Shown here piece after piece: positions 27,659 to 35,566 of a stretch of 64,000 bases of DNA. This DNA is from Streptomyces sp. SJL17-4. Its GTDB lineage: Bacteria; Actinomycetota; Actinomycetes; Streptomycetales; Streptomycetaceae. The stretch covers positions 620,001 to 684,000 of the forward strand of contig NZ_CP104578.1 of the NCBI RefSeq assembly GCF_036826855.1, read 5' to 3'. Position 1 is the first letter of the stretch, and every line of letters begins with the position of its first letter. The notes beneath the pieces were generated by a model that ran no database searches, was not told the origin of the DNA, and saw only the letters and a list, made by a program, of their open reading frames with translations. The position numbers and the translations under genes are program-made.

Positions 27659-27938
27659 CCAGCAGGTCGATCGGCCGGTCCGGGTCGTGGACAACGGGGT
27701 ACGCAGCTTCATCCCGCCCACGTTCTGCTTCGAGCTCATCGACGCGTCGGAGGTCCTCGTCGCCACGGTCTCGCGTGTCACCTGGCACGGGAGGGGCCTC
27801 TCGGACTTCGACGCCACCACCGCTCTCCAGTCGGAATCCCTCTGGGTGACGGGATCCGTATCCGACTACGACGCGGGACCGCAGGCCCGGGAAACCGGCA
27901 GAGGGTTCACGATCACGGACTCGGTCGAAGCCCCGTAG
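27651..27938 (+). CDS. Uncharacterised 95-aa protein
   Basis: The GTG start overlaps the end of the Cys-knuckle gene by 8 bp, so the two are coupled. The protein is acidic and predicted to be mostly beta strand (RVVDNGVRSFIPPTFCFELI; VLVATVSRVTWHG). No family recognised. It sits in the cassette between the two Hint-zincin copies. Confidence 0.6.
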   Translation: MTDQQVDRPVRVVDNGVRSFIPPTFCFELIDASEVLVATVSRVTWHGRGLSDFDATTALQSESLWVTGSVSDYDAGPQARETGRGFTITDSVEAP

Positions 27939-27950
27939 ACCGCGCGAACA

Positions 27951-27983
27951 AGGTGGCCGCCAGGATTCCTGGCGGCCACCTTC
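27951..27983. terminator. Bidirectional terminator in cassette centre
   Basis: AAGGTGGCCGCCAGGA and its exact complement flank a single T (functional loop about GATTC) between convergent stops at 27938 and 27992. Confidence 0.8.
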
Positions 27984-27991
27984 GCGTACGA

Positions 27992-28585
27992 CTAGAACCA
28001 GAGGTAGAAGTCAGCGAGCTCCTCGCGGGCCTCGGCGCCCAACGCGACCAGCCTCTCCGCGGGAGCGGCATCATGCAGCGGAAGGACCATTTCCTCCTCG
28101 TGGGCACGAATGTTCTCCAGGACAAGGGGGGCGAGCGTCCTGGTCCGTTCGAGGAACGAGGCGAGTTCTCCGTCCTGGCGAAGCGCGATAAGTTCGAAAT
28201 GCCCTCGATGAACCTCGTGATCATCGACAAGGAACCTCTCCACCAGCGCATCGCCATCCGGCAGGAATTCCCTTACCGCCGGGTAGAGGTAATTGTCGTC
28301 CAATAGCCCACGAATGTTGTTCAACATGAACACAAAGGGGACCTGGTCAATACTGACCCCGTCCTCCTGCATCCAATAGGACTTGACCTTGCCGTGGGCC
28401 TTGAAGATCTCGTCGATCAGAGTACGTTTCTCGACTGCGCTCCGCAGCGGACTCGGGGACAACGAGTCGGCGGCCCCTCTTCCCGCAGCTGCCCGCACGG
28501 CATCGATTGGATCCGGCGCGTCCATAACGGAACGGACGATTTCCTTGAAGAGAGACTCGGCTTCCGTCGGAAAACTCACCGACAC
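27992..28585 (-). CDS. Hemerythrin-like helical protein (tentative)
   Basis: A 197-aa all-helical protein from a GTG start after GGAAAG. Residues 121-170 carry H123-x2-H126-x2-H129 and AHEEEMVLPLHD, which resembles the metal-binding helices of hemerythrin-like proteins, but the full ligand set cannot be confirmed. It lies in the cassette, read toward the 95-aa gene, and is separated from Hint copy 2 by a strong terminator. It may be a helper or a regulator of the Hint proteins; this is a guess. Confidence 0.6.
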   Translation of the reverse strand: MSVSFPTEAESLFKEIVRSVMDAPDPIDAVRAAAGRGAADSLSPSPLRSAVEKRTLIDEIFKAHGKVKSYWMQEDGVSIDQVPFVFMLNNIRGLLDDNYLYPAVREFLPDGDALVERFLVDDHEVHRGHFELIALRQDGELASFLERTRTLAPLVLENIRAHEEEMVLPLHDAAPAERLVALGAEAREELADFYLWF

Positions 28586-28620
28586 ACTCGCTTTCCGGAT
28601 TCGTGGTGGTGACTCCAGGG

Positions 28621-28658
28621 GGGCGCTCGACCGGGAAGGCGATCCCGGTCGAGCGCCC
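28621..28658 (-). terminator. Terminator after Hint-zincin copy 2
   Basis: GGGCGCTCGACCGGGA pairs with TCCCGGTCGAGCGCCC (16 bp, 6-nt loop), 40 bp past the copy 2 stop and outside the inverted repeat. Copy 1 has no such hairpin and appears to read on into its cassette genes. Confidence 0.8.
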
Positions 28659-28694
28659 GTTCACGGCCCGCTCACCCGAAGGTGGGCGACCGGT

Positions 28695-29951
28695 CCGCTA
28701 GCCTGCGCAGGCGGGTTTTCCGGTGAAGGTGACGGCGGCGTGGTAGGTCGCGATGCGGCAGGCGCCTGCGGGGTGGGCGCAGCCGGCGCTGCCGCCGGGG
28801 GCGGTGGGGCTGTTGGGAACGCCGAAGAAGGCGGCCATCTGCGCGATGGCGGGGTCCGCCATCAGGAAGTAGTGCTCCTGGAACCACACCTTGCGCATGA
28901 CGACGCTGACACCGCGGTAGTCGGCCTGTCCCTCGCAGGACAGTCCGCTGCCGCCGACGGGCGGGCCGCCGTAGTGGTGGGCGAGTTCGTGAGCGAGGAC
29001 GAGGGAAACGCCCTCGATCTCCAGGTCCATGTCGCGGACGAGTCCGCCCTTGAGGTCGACGTGCCTCACACCGTTCTCGACCCAGGCATAGGCATTGACC
29101 TCGGTGCTCGCCCAGTCGAGGTGGTAGGTGACGTCGGGGTAGAACGCGCGGTGGTGGGTGATGAGGTTCTCGGCGAGTTCGCGTGAGGTGGCGTCGCTGA
29201 AACTCCGCTTCGGGGAGGCCTTCTTCGCCTCGGCGACGTCAGGGGGCAGGAAGCTGCACGCGTCGTCGGGAACACGCACGAGGGTGGCCTCGGCGGGGAT
29301 GAACGTGCCGCTGGCCAGGTCCGCGTCGGCGGCGTTGACACTCGCGATCGAGATCGCGCTCTGACCGTCGAAACCCGCGGGGAGTTCCGGGGTCTGCAGA
29401 CACTCCCGGCCATGGGCCGCGATGTATTCGTCCGAGCCCACCACGGGCGCGGACTCGTTGCGGTCCGCGCGGAACCCGGCCACGCTCTGGCTCAGCGCGG
29501 TGACCTGGACGGCGTAGTCGGCGGAGACGATCCCGTTGGTGTTGAGCAGGTGCCCTTCCAGGCCCTCGCCGATCGGGTCGGTGTTCGTGGCCGCGACGTG
29601 GTGGAACCCGGCCAGGTACTCGCCGATGTGAACTCCCTTGATCTCCACGGCCTGGCCGTCGGGCGAGACGAGCCGGTCCTGGGTCGTCAGCCGGTCCGCG
29701 CGCTTGAGTTCCTTGTCCTCGCCGGCCAGGAGGAACAGATGGTCGTGGGTCACCGCGATCGCGGTGTTCTGGTACCGGACCAGGACCGTGTTCTTCTGCC
29801 GTGAGGCACCCGTGGTGCCCGCGGAGAACACGACCGGTCGCGGGGACCAGTCCAGGTCCACACCCGTGGCCATGATCTCGTCCCCGACGACGAACGTCTC
29901 GATCGCCTTGAACGCGTTACTGCCCTCCACCATCGTCCCGAACGCCAGACA
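28695..29951 (-). repeat. 1257-bp inverted repeat, arm B
   Basis: Reverse complement of arm A (25818-27074). The arms are separated by 1620 bp (27075-28694) carrying three genes. Homologous recombination between the arms would flip this cassette. Confidence 0.93.
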
Positions 29952-30095
29952 GGAGCACGGACAGGTACAGAGCACGCCGTTGATGTCACGGGTGGGAACG
30001 GGGGTGCCGCCCGGCCAGCCGGCTGCCGTGCACGCGGCCTGGATCTCCGGATCCACGGTGTTGCAATGCCCGCCATCGCAGGGGGGAAGTGCCAT
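28698..30095 (-). CDS. Hint-domain zincin, copy 2
   Basis: A 465-aa protein of the same layout as copy 1. Residues 49-465 (Hint plus HELAHH...EGQAD zincin) appear identical to copy 1. Residues 1-48 are homologous but only about half identical (MALPPCDGGHCNTVDPEI..., ending LCTCPCS), keeping the cysteines. ATG follows AAAGGCGAG, a leader similar to that of copy 1. It is followed by its own terminator. The different heads on one processing-protease body point to diversification of the N-terminal peptide. Confidence 0.85.
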   Translation of the reverse strand: MALPPCDGGHCNTVDPEIQAACTAAGWPGGTPVPTRDINGVLCTCPCSCLAFGTMVEGSNAFKAIETFVVGDEIMATGVDLDWSPRPVVFSAGTTGASRQKNTVLVRYQNTAIAVTHDHLFLLAGEDKELKRADRLTTQDRLVSPDGQAVEIKGVHIGEYLAGFHHVAATNTDPIGEGLEGHLLNTNGIVSADYAVQVTALSQSVAGFRADRNESAPVVGSDEYIAAHGRECLQTPELPAGFDGQSAISIASVNAADADLASGTFIPAEATLVRVPDDACSFLPPDVAEAKKASPKRSFSDATSRELAENLITHHRAFYPDVTYHLDWASTEVNAYAWVENGVRHVDLKGGLVRDMDLEIEGVSLVLAHELAHHYGGPPVGGSGLSCEGQADYRGVSVVMRKVWFQEHYFLMADPAIAQMAAFFGVPNSPTAPGGSAGCAHPAGACRIATYHAAVTFTGKPACAG

Positions 30096-30531
30096 GAAGG
30101 TCTCGCCTTTCGAGGTCGAAGGTCTCTCGCTTCCCCCCAGCAGATCGCTCCCGCTCGTGTCGAGCGCAGACGCCCCTGCTCTCCACCACCAGTCGAGCGA
30201 ACCTCCTTCAGCCTCCTCAGGCGACGCTCGTCGACCGGCGTGACCCAGCGATCCACAGACGGCGAGCGTCTGACAAGGCCTGCTGGGCCGAGCGGGCCGC
30301 GATCACCAACCGATCGAGGGAACGCGGCCGTGGCGGGTTTCCACACGATGCCGGTTCAACCTTCAACTGGCTTGCTCTGTAAGGCATATGAGGACCACGG
30401 AGGCGCACGCAGCGCATCGATGGGGCGTGAAGGGGGCGCATTCAGAGTGTCGCCGAAGTCGGTCGGCACGGCCGGATACCGGCCGTGCCGACCCGCGCCT
30501 CGCCCCGGGCCTCGCAGAAGGCAGTGGCTCC
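30096..30531. other. Intergenic region without a supported gene
   Basis: This 436-bp stretch holds the promoter of Hint copy 2 and, at 30464-30490, the terminator of the acyl-CoA dehydrogenase operon. Short open frames crossing it lack ribosome sites and codon bias. I see nothing else in it. Confidence 0.6.
30464..30490 (-). terminator. Terminator of acyl-CoA dehydrogenase operon
   Basis: CGGCACGGCCGG-ATA-CCGGCCGTGCCG, a perfect 12-bp stem with 3-nt loop, 42 bp beyond the operon's last stop codon. Confidence 0.8.
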
Positions 30532-31638
30532 TTACGCAGGGGCCGGGAGGTCCACCAGGGCGGCGATCGCGTCCTGGTGCCGGCCCGTGGAGCCGAGCGC
30601 GATCTGGTCCGACTTGGCCCGCTTGAGCGCCAGGTGCGCCGGGTGCTCCCAGGTCATCCCGATCCCGCCGTGCAGCTGCACGCACTCCTCGGCCGCCCGG
30701 ACGGCGACCTTGGAGCAGTGCGCCTGCGCGACGGCCACGATCAGCGGGGCGTCCGCGCTGCCGGTGGCGAGGGCGTCGGCGGCGGCGCGGGCCGCCGCCC
30801 GGGCCCCCACGAGGTCCAGCCAGAGCTGGGCCATGCGGTGCTTGAGCGCCTGGAAGGAGCCCACCGGCCGGTTGAACTGGTGGCGCTCACGGGTGTATCG
30901 GACGGTCTCCTCCAGGCACCACTCGGCGAGGCCGAGCTGCTCCGAGGCGAGGAGTCCTGCCCCGGCGAGCAGGCCGCGCCGGACCGCCGCGCGGGCCGCG
31001 TCGGGTCCCGCGAGCCGGGCTCCGCTCCCGGCGCCGGTGGTGACCGCGGCCAGGGGACGCGTGAGGTCGAGCGGGGTCTGCGGCTCGACGGTCGCCTCGT
31101 CGGCGGGTACGGCGTACAGGCCGTCGGCCCGCAGGACGAGGAACACGTCGGCGGCGGTGGCGTCGGCGACCGCCGCGACCGACTCACCGAGCGGGAGTTC
31201 CGCTTCGGGCGCGGTCGACAGCGGTACGGCGAGGACCGCGACCGTGCGGCCGCCCGCCAGCTCCGCGAGGAGTCCGGCCGCCGCGTCGCTCTCCCCCGCC
31301 AGGGCTAGCAGGGTCTCGGTGGCCACCACCGCGCTCGTGAGGTAGGGCAGCGGGGTCACCGCGCGGCCCAGCTCCTCCAGGACGACGGCGGCCTCGCGGT
31401 GGCTCGCGCCCTGGCCGCCGAGCTTCTCCGGGACGAGCAGTCCGGCGACGCCGATGTCGCCCGCGAGGGACTTCCACAGGCCGGGGACGTAGGGGCTGTC
31501 CGTCTCGATCCGGCCGAGCAGGTCCTGGTGGCCGGCCCGGTCGGTGAGCAGGGCGCGAACGGCGGCCCGCAGGTCGTCCTCGGTCTCGGAGTAGAGCAGG
31601 TCGAGCGACGGCTCGGCCGTCTCGGTCGTCTCGGTCAT
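30532..31638 (-). CDS. Acyl-CoA dehydrogenase, smaller subunit type
   Basis: A 368-aa flavoenzyme of the acyl-CoA dehydrogenase family (alpha-beta CoA-ester desaturation). Recognisable parts: GLLVPEKLGGQGAS, YTRERHQFNRPVGSFQALKH and CVQLHGGIGMTWEHPAHLALKR. The canonical catalytic Glu region is atypical, as in the heteromeric FadE-type pairs of actinomycetes. It overlaps the next dehydrogenase gene by four bases (ATGA), so the two probably form a heterotetramer. Confidence 0.88.
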   Translation of the reverse strand: MTETTETAEPSLDLLYSETEDDLRAAVRALLTDRAGHQDLLGRIETDSPYVPGLWKSLAGDIGVAGLLVPEKLGGQGASHREAAVVLEELGRAVTPLPYLTSAVVATETLLALAGESDAAAGLLAELAGGRTVAVLAVPLSTAPEAELPLGESVAAVADATAADVFLVLRADGLYAVPADEATVEPQTPLDLTRPLAAVTTGAGSGARLAGPDAARAAVRRGLLAGAGLLASEQLGLAEWCLEETVRYTRERHQFNRPVGSFQALKHRMAQLWLDLVGARAAARAAADALATGSADAPLIVAVAQAHCSKVAVRAAEECVQLHGGIGMTWEHPAHLALKRAKSDQIALGSTGRHQDAIAALVDLPAPA

Positions 31639-32816
31639 CGGGCGAGGTCCTTCCAGGCGACGTCCTTGTCGTTACGGGGCTCGGGCGGCAGGCCCAGGAC
31701 CCGCTCGGCGACGATGTTGAGCAGCACCTCGCTGGTGCCGCCCTCGATCGAGTTGCCCTTGGACCGCAGATAGCGGTAGCCGGCGTCGCGGCCGGTGAAG
31801 TCGACGAGTTCGGGGCGGCGCATCTCCCACTCCCCGTACAACAGGCCCTCGTCACCGAGGAGTTCGACTTCGAGGCCGCTGATGGCCTGGTTGAGGCGGG
31901 CGAACGCGAGCTTCATGGCGCTGCCCTCGGGGCCGGGGCGGCCTGCGACGAGCTGCTGGCGGAGCCGTTCCCCGGCGAGCCGGGCGACCTCGGCGTCGAC
32001 CCAGTGGTCGAGGAGGCGCCGGTGCAGGTCGTGGGTGCGCAGTTCGGGGCGCTCGCGCCAGGTCGTGGCGACCTTCCCGATCATGCCGCCCTCGCGGGGG
32101 ATACGGGCTCCGCCGATGGAGACCCGTTCGTTCATGAGGGTGGTCTGGGCGACCCGCCAGCCGTCGCCGATCTCGCCGAGGCGGTGGGCGTCGGGGATGC
32201 GGACGCCGGTGAGGAAGACCTCGTTGAACTCGGCCTCGCCGGTGATCTGGCGCAGCGGCCGGACCTCGACACCGGGGTCGGTCATGTCGCAGACGAAGTA
32301 GGTGATGCCCCGGTGCTTGGGGGCGTCCGGGTCGGTGCGGGCGATGAGGATGGCCCAGCGGGCCGTGTGGGCGCTGGAGGTCCACACCTTCTGCCCGTCC
32401 ACCACCCAGTCCTCGCCGTCGCGGACGGCCCGGGTGGCGAGCGCGGCGAGGTCGGATCCGGCCCCGGGCTCGCTGAACAGCTGGCACCAGACCTCCTCGC
32501 CGACCCACAGCGGGCGGAGGAAGCGCCGCTTGACCTCGTCGGTGCCGTGGGCGAGGACGGTGGGGGCCGCCATGCCGAGGCCGATGCCGATCTTGCGCGG
32601 GTCGTTGTCGGGGGCCCCGGCGGCGGCGAGTTCGGCGTCGACGACGGCCTGGAGCGCGCGGGGCGCGTCGAGCCCGCCGAGTCCGACGGGGTAGTGCACC
32701 CAGGCGAGGCCGGCGTCGAAACGGGCGCGCAGGAAGTCGGTGCGGTCGGTCGTGGCGGGCGGGTGCTCGTCCAGCAACTTCCTGGTGCGTACGAGGAGTT
32801 CCTCGGCGTCGGTCAT
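31635..32816 (-). CDS. Acyl-CoA dehydrogenase, FAD-binding partner
   Basis: A 393-aa acyl-CoA dehydrogenase with the FAD/substrate loops WCQLFSEPGAGSDLA and VDGQKVWTSSAHTARWAIL and the C-terminal YLRSKGNSIEGGTSEVLLNIVAERVLGLP. It ends overlapping the partner gene and begins 1-4 bp before the stop of the quinone oxidoreductase, giving a tightly coupled three-gene operon for catabolism of an acyl-CoA. Confidence 0.9.
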   Translation of the reverse strand: MTDAEELLVRTRKLLDEHPPATTDRTDFLRARFDAGLAWVHYPVGLGGLDAPRALQAVVDAELAAAGAPDNDPRKIGIGLGMAAPTVLAHGTDEVKRRFLRPLWVGEEVWCQLFSEPGAGSDLAALATRAVRDGEDWVVDGQKVWTSSAHTARWAILIARTDPDAPKHRGITYFVCDMTDPGVEVRPLRQITGEAEFNEVFLTGVRIPDAHRLGEIGDGWRVAQTTLMNERVSIGGARIPREGGMIGKVATTWRERPELRTHDLHRRLLDHWVDAEVARLAGERLRQQLVAGRPGPEGSAMKLAFARLNQAISGLEVELLGDEGLLYGEWEMRRPELVDFTGRDAGYRYLRSKGNSIEGGTSEVLLNIVAERVLGLPPEPRNDKDVAWKDLAR

Positions 32817-33781
32817 GCGTGGGCTCCTTCCGGGAGGACGACCAGGCGGCCGGTGGTGGTGCCGTCGGCGACCCGCTGGACGGCGTCCGCCGCGCCCGCG
32901 AAGGGGACGCGTTCGCCGATGAGGGGTTTGATGAGGCCCTTGGCCGCATAGGCCGTGAGGGTCTCGTGGCAGCGGCCGATCGAGGCCGGGTCCTTCGCCG
33001 CGTAGAGGCCCCAGTGGAGGCCGAGGACGGAGTAGTTCTTCACCAGTGCGTGGTTGAGGGCGGGCGCCGGGACGGTACCGCTCGCGAAACCGACGATCAC
33101 GATCCGGCCCTCGAAGGCGACGCACTTCGCGGACTGCTGGTAGGCCTCGCCGCCCACGGGGTCGTAGATGACGTCGGCGCCGCGGCCGCCGGCCGCGGCC
33201 TTGACGGCGGCGACGACGTCCTCCGAGCGCCGGTCGATCACCACGTCGCAGCCGAGCGCGCGGGCGACGGCGGCCTTCTCCGGTCCGCCGACGACCCCGA
33301 TGACGGTGGCACCCGCGGCCTTGCCGAGCTGGACGGCGGCGCTGCCGACGCCGCCGGCCGCCGCGTGGACCAGGAGGGTCTCGCCCTCCTGGAGGGCGGC
33401 GCGGCGGTGCAGGCCGAACCAGCCGGTCTGGTAGCCGATGTGGAGCGCGGCGGCCTCGGCGTCGTCGAGCGACTCGGGCGCGGGGAGCAGCCCGCGGGCG
33501 TCGGCCAGGACGTGGTCGGCGAAGCCGCCGTGCGGGAGGGCGGCGGTGGTGATGACGCGACGGCCGTCCTCGGTCTCGGCGCAGACCTCGACGCCGGGGG
33601 TGAAGGGCAGCGGGGGGCGGATCTGGTAGTGGCCGCGGCAGAGCAGCGCGTCGGGGAAGTTGACGTTCGCGGCGCGGACCTTGAGGAGGACCTGGCCGTC
33701 GCCGGGCGTGGGCGGTGCCACCTCCTCGCGGCGCATCACCGCGCGCGGTTCCCCGTTCTCGTACACACGCCATGCCTGCAT
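32813..33781 (-). CDS. NADPH:quinone oxidoreductase (MDR superfamily)
   Basis: A 322-aa zinc-independent medium-chain reductase of the QOR type, with the NADPH motif AAAGGVGSAAVQLGKAAGATVIG and the N-terminal GEPRAVMRREEVAPPTPGDGQVLLKV. First gene of the operon with the two acyl-CoA dehydrogenases, a grouping common in Streptomyces; it may reduce an enoyl or quinone intermediate. Confidence 0.88.
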   Translation of the reverse strand: MQAWRVYENGEPRAVMRREEVAPPTPGDGQVLLKVRAANVNFPDALLCRGHYQIRPPLPFTPGVEVCAETEDGRRVITTAALPHGGFADHVLADARGLLPAPESLDDAEAAALHIGYQTGWFGLHRRAALQEGETLLVHAAAGGVGSAAVQLGKAAGATVIGVVGGPEKAAVARALGCDVVIDRRSEDVVAAVKAAAGGRGADVIYDPVGGEAYQQSAKCVAFEGRIVIVGFASGTVPAPALNHALVKNYSVLGLHWGLYAAKDPASIGRCHETLTAYAAKGLIKPLIGERVPFAGAADAVQRVADGTTTGRLVVLPEGAHA

Positions 33782-33798
33782 CCGGAAGCCTCCTCCGT

Positions 33799-33832
33799 AC
33801 CGAGCGGTCGGTCGCATACTAAGCGGTCGCTT
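33799..33832. promoter_or_regulatory. TetR-type operators over the quinone reductase/acyl-CoA DH promoter
   Basis: Two palindromes flank a minus-strand TAGTAT -10: ACCGA-N4-TCGGT (33799-33812) and AAGCG-GT-CGCTT (33821-33832). Both forms are typical of TetR-family regulators of CoA-ester catabolism in actinomycetes. No such regulator gene is adjacent. Confidence 0.55.
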
Positions 33833-33849
33833 GCTCCCAGGGGAACCAC

Positions 33850-34440
33850 TCAGTCGGACTTCTTCGGGCGGGCGCGGACGTGCATCCGCTCCCCCTGCGG
33901 CCCGTACAGGCTCAGGAACTCCACCGGGCCGTCGGTCGTCGGGCCGAACCAGTGCGGGACTCGGGTGTCGAACTCGGCCGCCTCTCCGGGGCCGAGGACG
34001 ACGTCGTGCTCGCCGAGGACGAGCCTGAGCCTGCCGGAGAGCACGTACAGCCATTCGTAGCCCTCGTGGACGCGCGGCTCCGGCTCCTCCTGCTGCGGCC
34101 TCTCCTGGATGACCTTGTACGCCTGGAGGCCGCCGGGCTGCCGGGTCAGCGGGAACATCGTGCGGCCGTGGCGCACGATCGGCTTGGCCCGGATCCGGGG
34201 GTCGCCGGTCGCCGGGGCGCCGACCAGTTCGTCGAGCGCGACCTGATGGGCGCGGGCGAGCGGCAGGAGGAGTTCGAGGCTGGGCCTGCGCTGCCCGGAC
34301 TCCAGCCGGGAGAGGGTGCTCACGGAGATCCCGGTGTCCGCGGAGAGCTCGGCCAGGGTCACCCCGCGGTCGCGGCGGACCCGGCGGAGCCGGGGGCCGA
34401 CCTCGTTGAGCACGGCGTCGATGCGATCGTCTTCGGTCAT
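33850..34440 (-). CDS. XRE-HTH regulator with C-terminal cupin domain
   Basis: A 196-aa regulator: Cro/C1-type HTH at about 17-72 (GVTLAELSADTGISVSTLSRLESGQRRPS) and a small-molecule-binding cupin at about 115-190 (HEGYEWLYVLSGRLRLVLGE). Divergent from the thioredoxin-reductase-like gene, which it probably controls through the palindrome between them. Confidence 0.9.
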   Translation of the reverse strand: MTEDDRIDAVLNEVGPRLRRVRRDRGVTLAELSADTGISVSTLSRLESGQRRPSLELLLPLARAHQVALDELVGAPATGDPRIRAKPIVRHGRTMFPLTRQPGGLQAYKVIQERPQQEEPEPRVHEGYEWLYVLSGRLRLVLGEHDVVLGPGEAAEFDTRVPHWFGPTTDGPVEFLSLYGPQGERMHVRARPKKSD

Positions 34441-34461
34441 ACGTCCAGTTTTGCAGAAACG

Positions 34462-34471
34462 GCAAGCTTGC
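34462..34471. promoter_or_regulatory. Palindrome between XRE-cupin and oxidoreductase genes
   Basis: GCAAGCTTGC, a perfect palindrome in the 66-bp divergent gap with TTGC repeats on both sides; a likely site for the XRE-cupin protein. Confidence 0.4.
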
Positions 34472-34506
34472 TTGCTCTTCTCGTGGACTCGGGTGACGCT
34501 CGGCCC

Positions 34507-35463
34507 ATGAACGCACACCTGGAGAACACATACGAGGCAGTGGTGGTCGGCGGGGGCGCGGCGGGGCTCAGCGCCGCCCTGGTGCTCGGCCGGTCCCGGC
34601 GCCGGACCCTGGTCGTCGACGCCGGCGAGCCGCGGAACGCGCCCACCGCACACATGCAGGGCGTCCTGTCCCGGGACGGCATGAGCCCGGCCGACTATCT
34701 GGCGGCCGGCCGGGCCGAGGTCGCCGGGTACGGCGTCGAGCTGCGGACCGGCGAGGTGACGGGCGCGGCAGCGGACGGGGAGGGCGGCTTCGTCCTCACC
34801 CTGGCGGACGGGGACACGGTCGGCGCACGGCGGCTCGTCGTCACGACGGGGCTCGTCGACGAGCTCCCCGCGATCGACGGGCTGGCCGAGCGGTGGGGAC
34901 GGGACGTGCTGCACTGCCCGTACTGCCACGGCTGGGAGGTCCGTGACGAGGCCTTCGGGGTGATCGCGCATCCCACGATGCCCGCGCACCAGGCGCTGAT
35001 GGTGGCGCACTGGTCGAAGGACGTGACCCTGTTCCTGCACACCTCGGCCGAGCCGTCGGAGCACGAGGCGGCGCTCCTGGACGCGGCGGGCGTCCGGGTC
35101 GAGCGGGGCGAGGTGGCGGGCTTCGCGGTGGAGGACGACCGGCTGACCGGGGTGCGGCTCGCCGACGGGCGGACCGTGGCCCGCTCGGTGGTCTTCGCCG
35201 CGGCGTCGCGCCTGGCGGCCCGGGACGGGGTGCTGCGGCAGCTCGGCGCGGAGCTGCGCGAGACCCCGTTCGGGGAGTTCGTGGCGGTGGACGAGGTGGG
35301 GCGGACGAGCGTGCCGGGCGTGTGGGCGGCCGGGAACGTGACGGGACCGCAGGAACAGGTGGTCAACGCGGTGAGCCGGGGCTACCGCGCCGCCGCCGCG
35401 CTCAACAACGAGCTGGTCTTCGGCGACCTGGAGGAGAAGGTGGCCGGTCGGCCGGTCGGATGA
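34507..35463 (+). CDS. Thioredoxin-reductase-like FAD-dependent oxidoreductase
   Basis: A 318-aa flavoprotein with an N-terminal FAD fold (VVVGGGAAGLSAALVLGRSRR), the redox pair CPYC (in HCPYCHGWE) and a C-terminal GVWAAGNVT...QEQVVNAVSRG. It resembles TrxR and gliotoxin-type disulfide oxidases. The physiological substrate is unknown. Divergent from the XRE-cupin regulator, a pairing common in Streptomyces. Confidence 0.88.
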   Translation: MNAHLENTYEAVVVGGGAAGLSAALVLGRSRRRTLVVDAGEPRNAPTAHMQGVLSRDGMSPADYLAAGRAEVAGYGVELRTGEVTGAAADGEGGFVLTLADGDTVGARRLVVTTGLVDELPAIDGLAERWGRDVLHCPYCHGWEVRDEAFGVIAHPTMPAHQALMVAHWSKDVTLFLHTSAEPSEHEAALLDAAGVRVERGEVAGFAVEDDRLTGVRLADGRTVARSVVFAAASRLAARDGVLRQLGAELRETPFGEFVAVDEVGRTSVPGVWAAGNVTGPQEQVVNAVSRGYRAAAALNNELVFGDLEEKVAGRPVG

Positions 35464-35566
35464 ACCGCGGCGGTTGAGGCTGCGCCGGGTGGAAGGAGGG
35501 GCGAGGATCGGTCGTGGTGGCCGGAAACGGCACCGCATCGGACCTCGGAAGGACGGGACACCTCCC

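Noticed and set aside
23549..30095. Hint region considered as a polymorphic toxin or contact-dependent system
   Set aside because: No secretion leader (WXG, PAAR, RHS or TpsA), no obvious toxin domain and no immunity gene; Hint with a zincin fits a processing system better.
30066..30626. Plus-strand frame across the gap beside Hint copy 2
   Set aside because: Starts inside the Hint gene, lacks a ribosome site and crosses a strong hairpin; no family resemblance.
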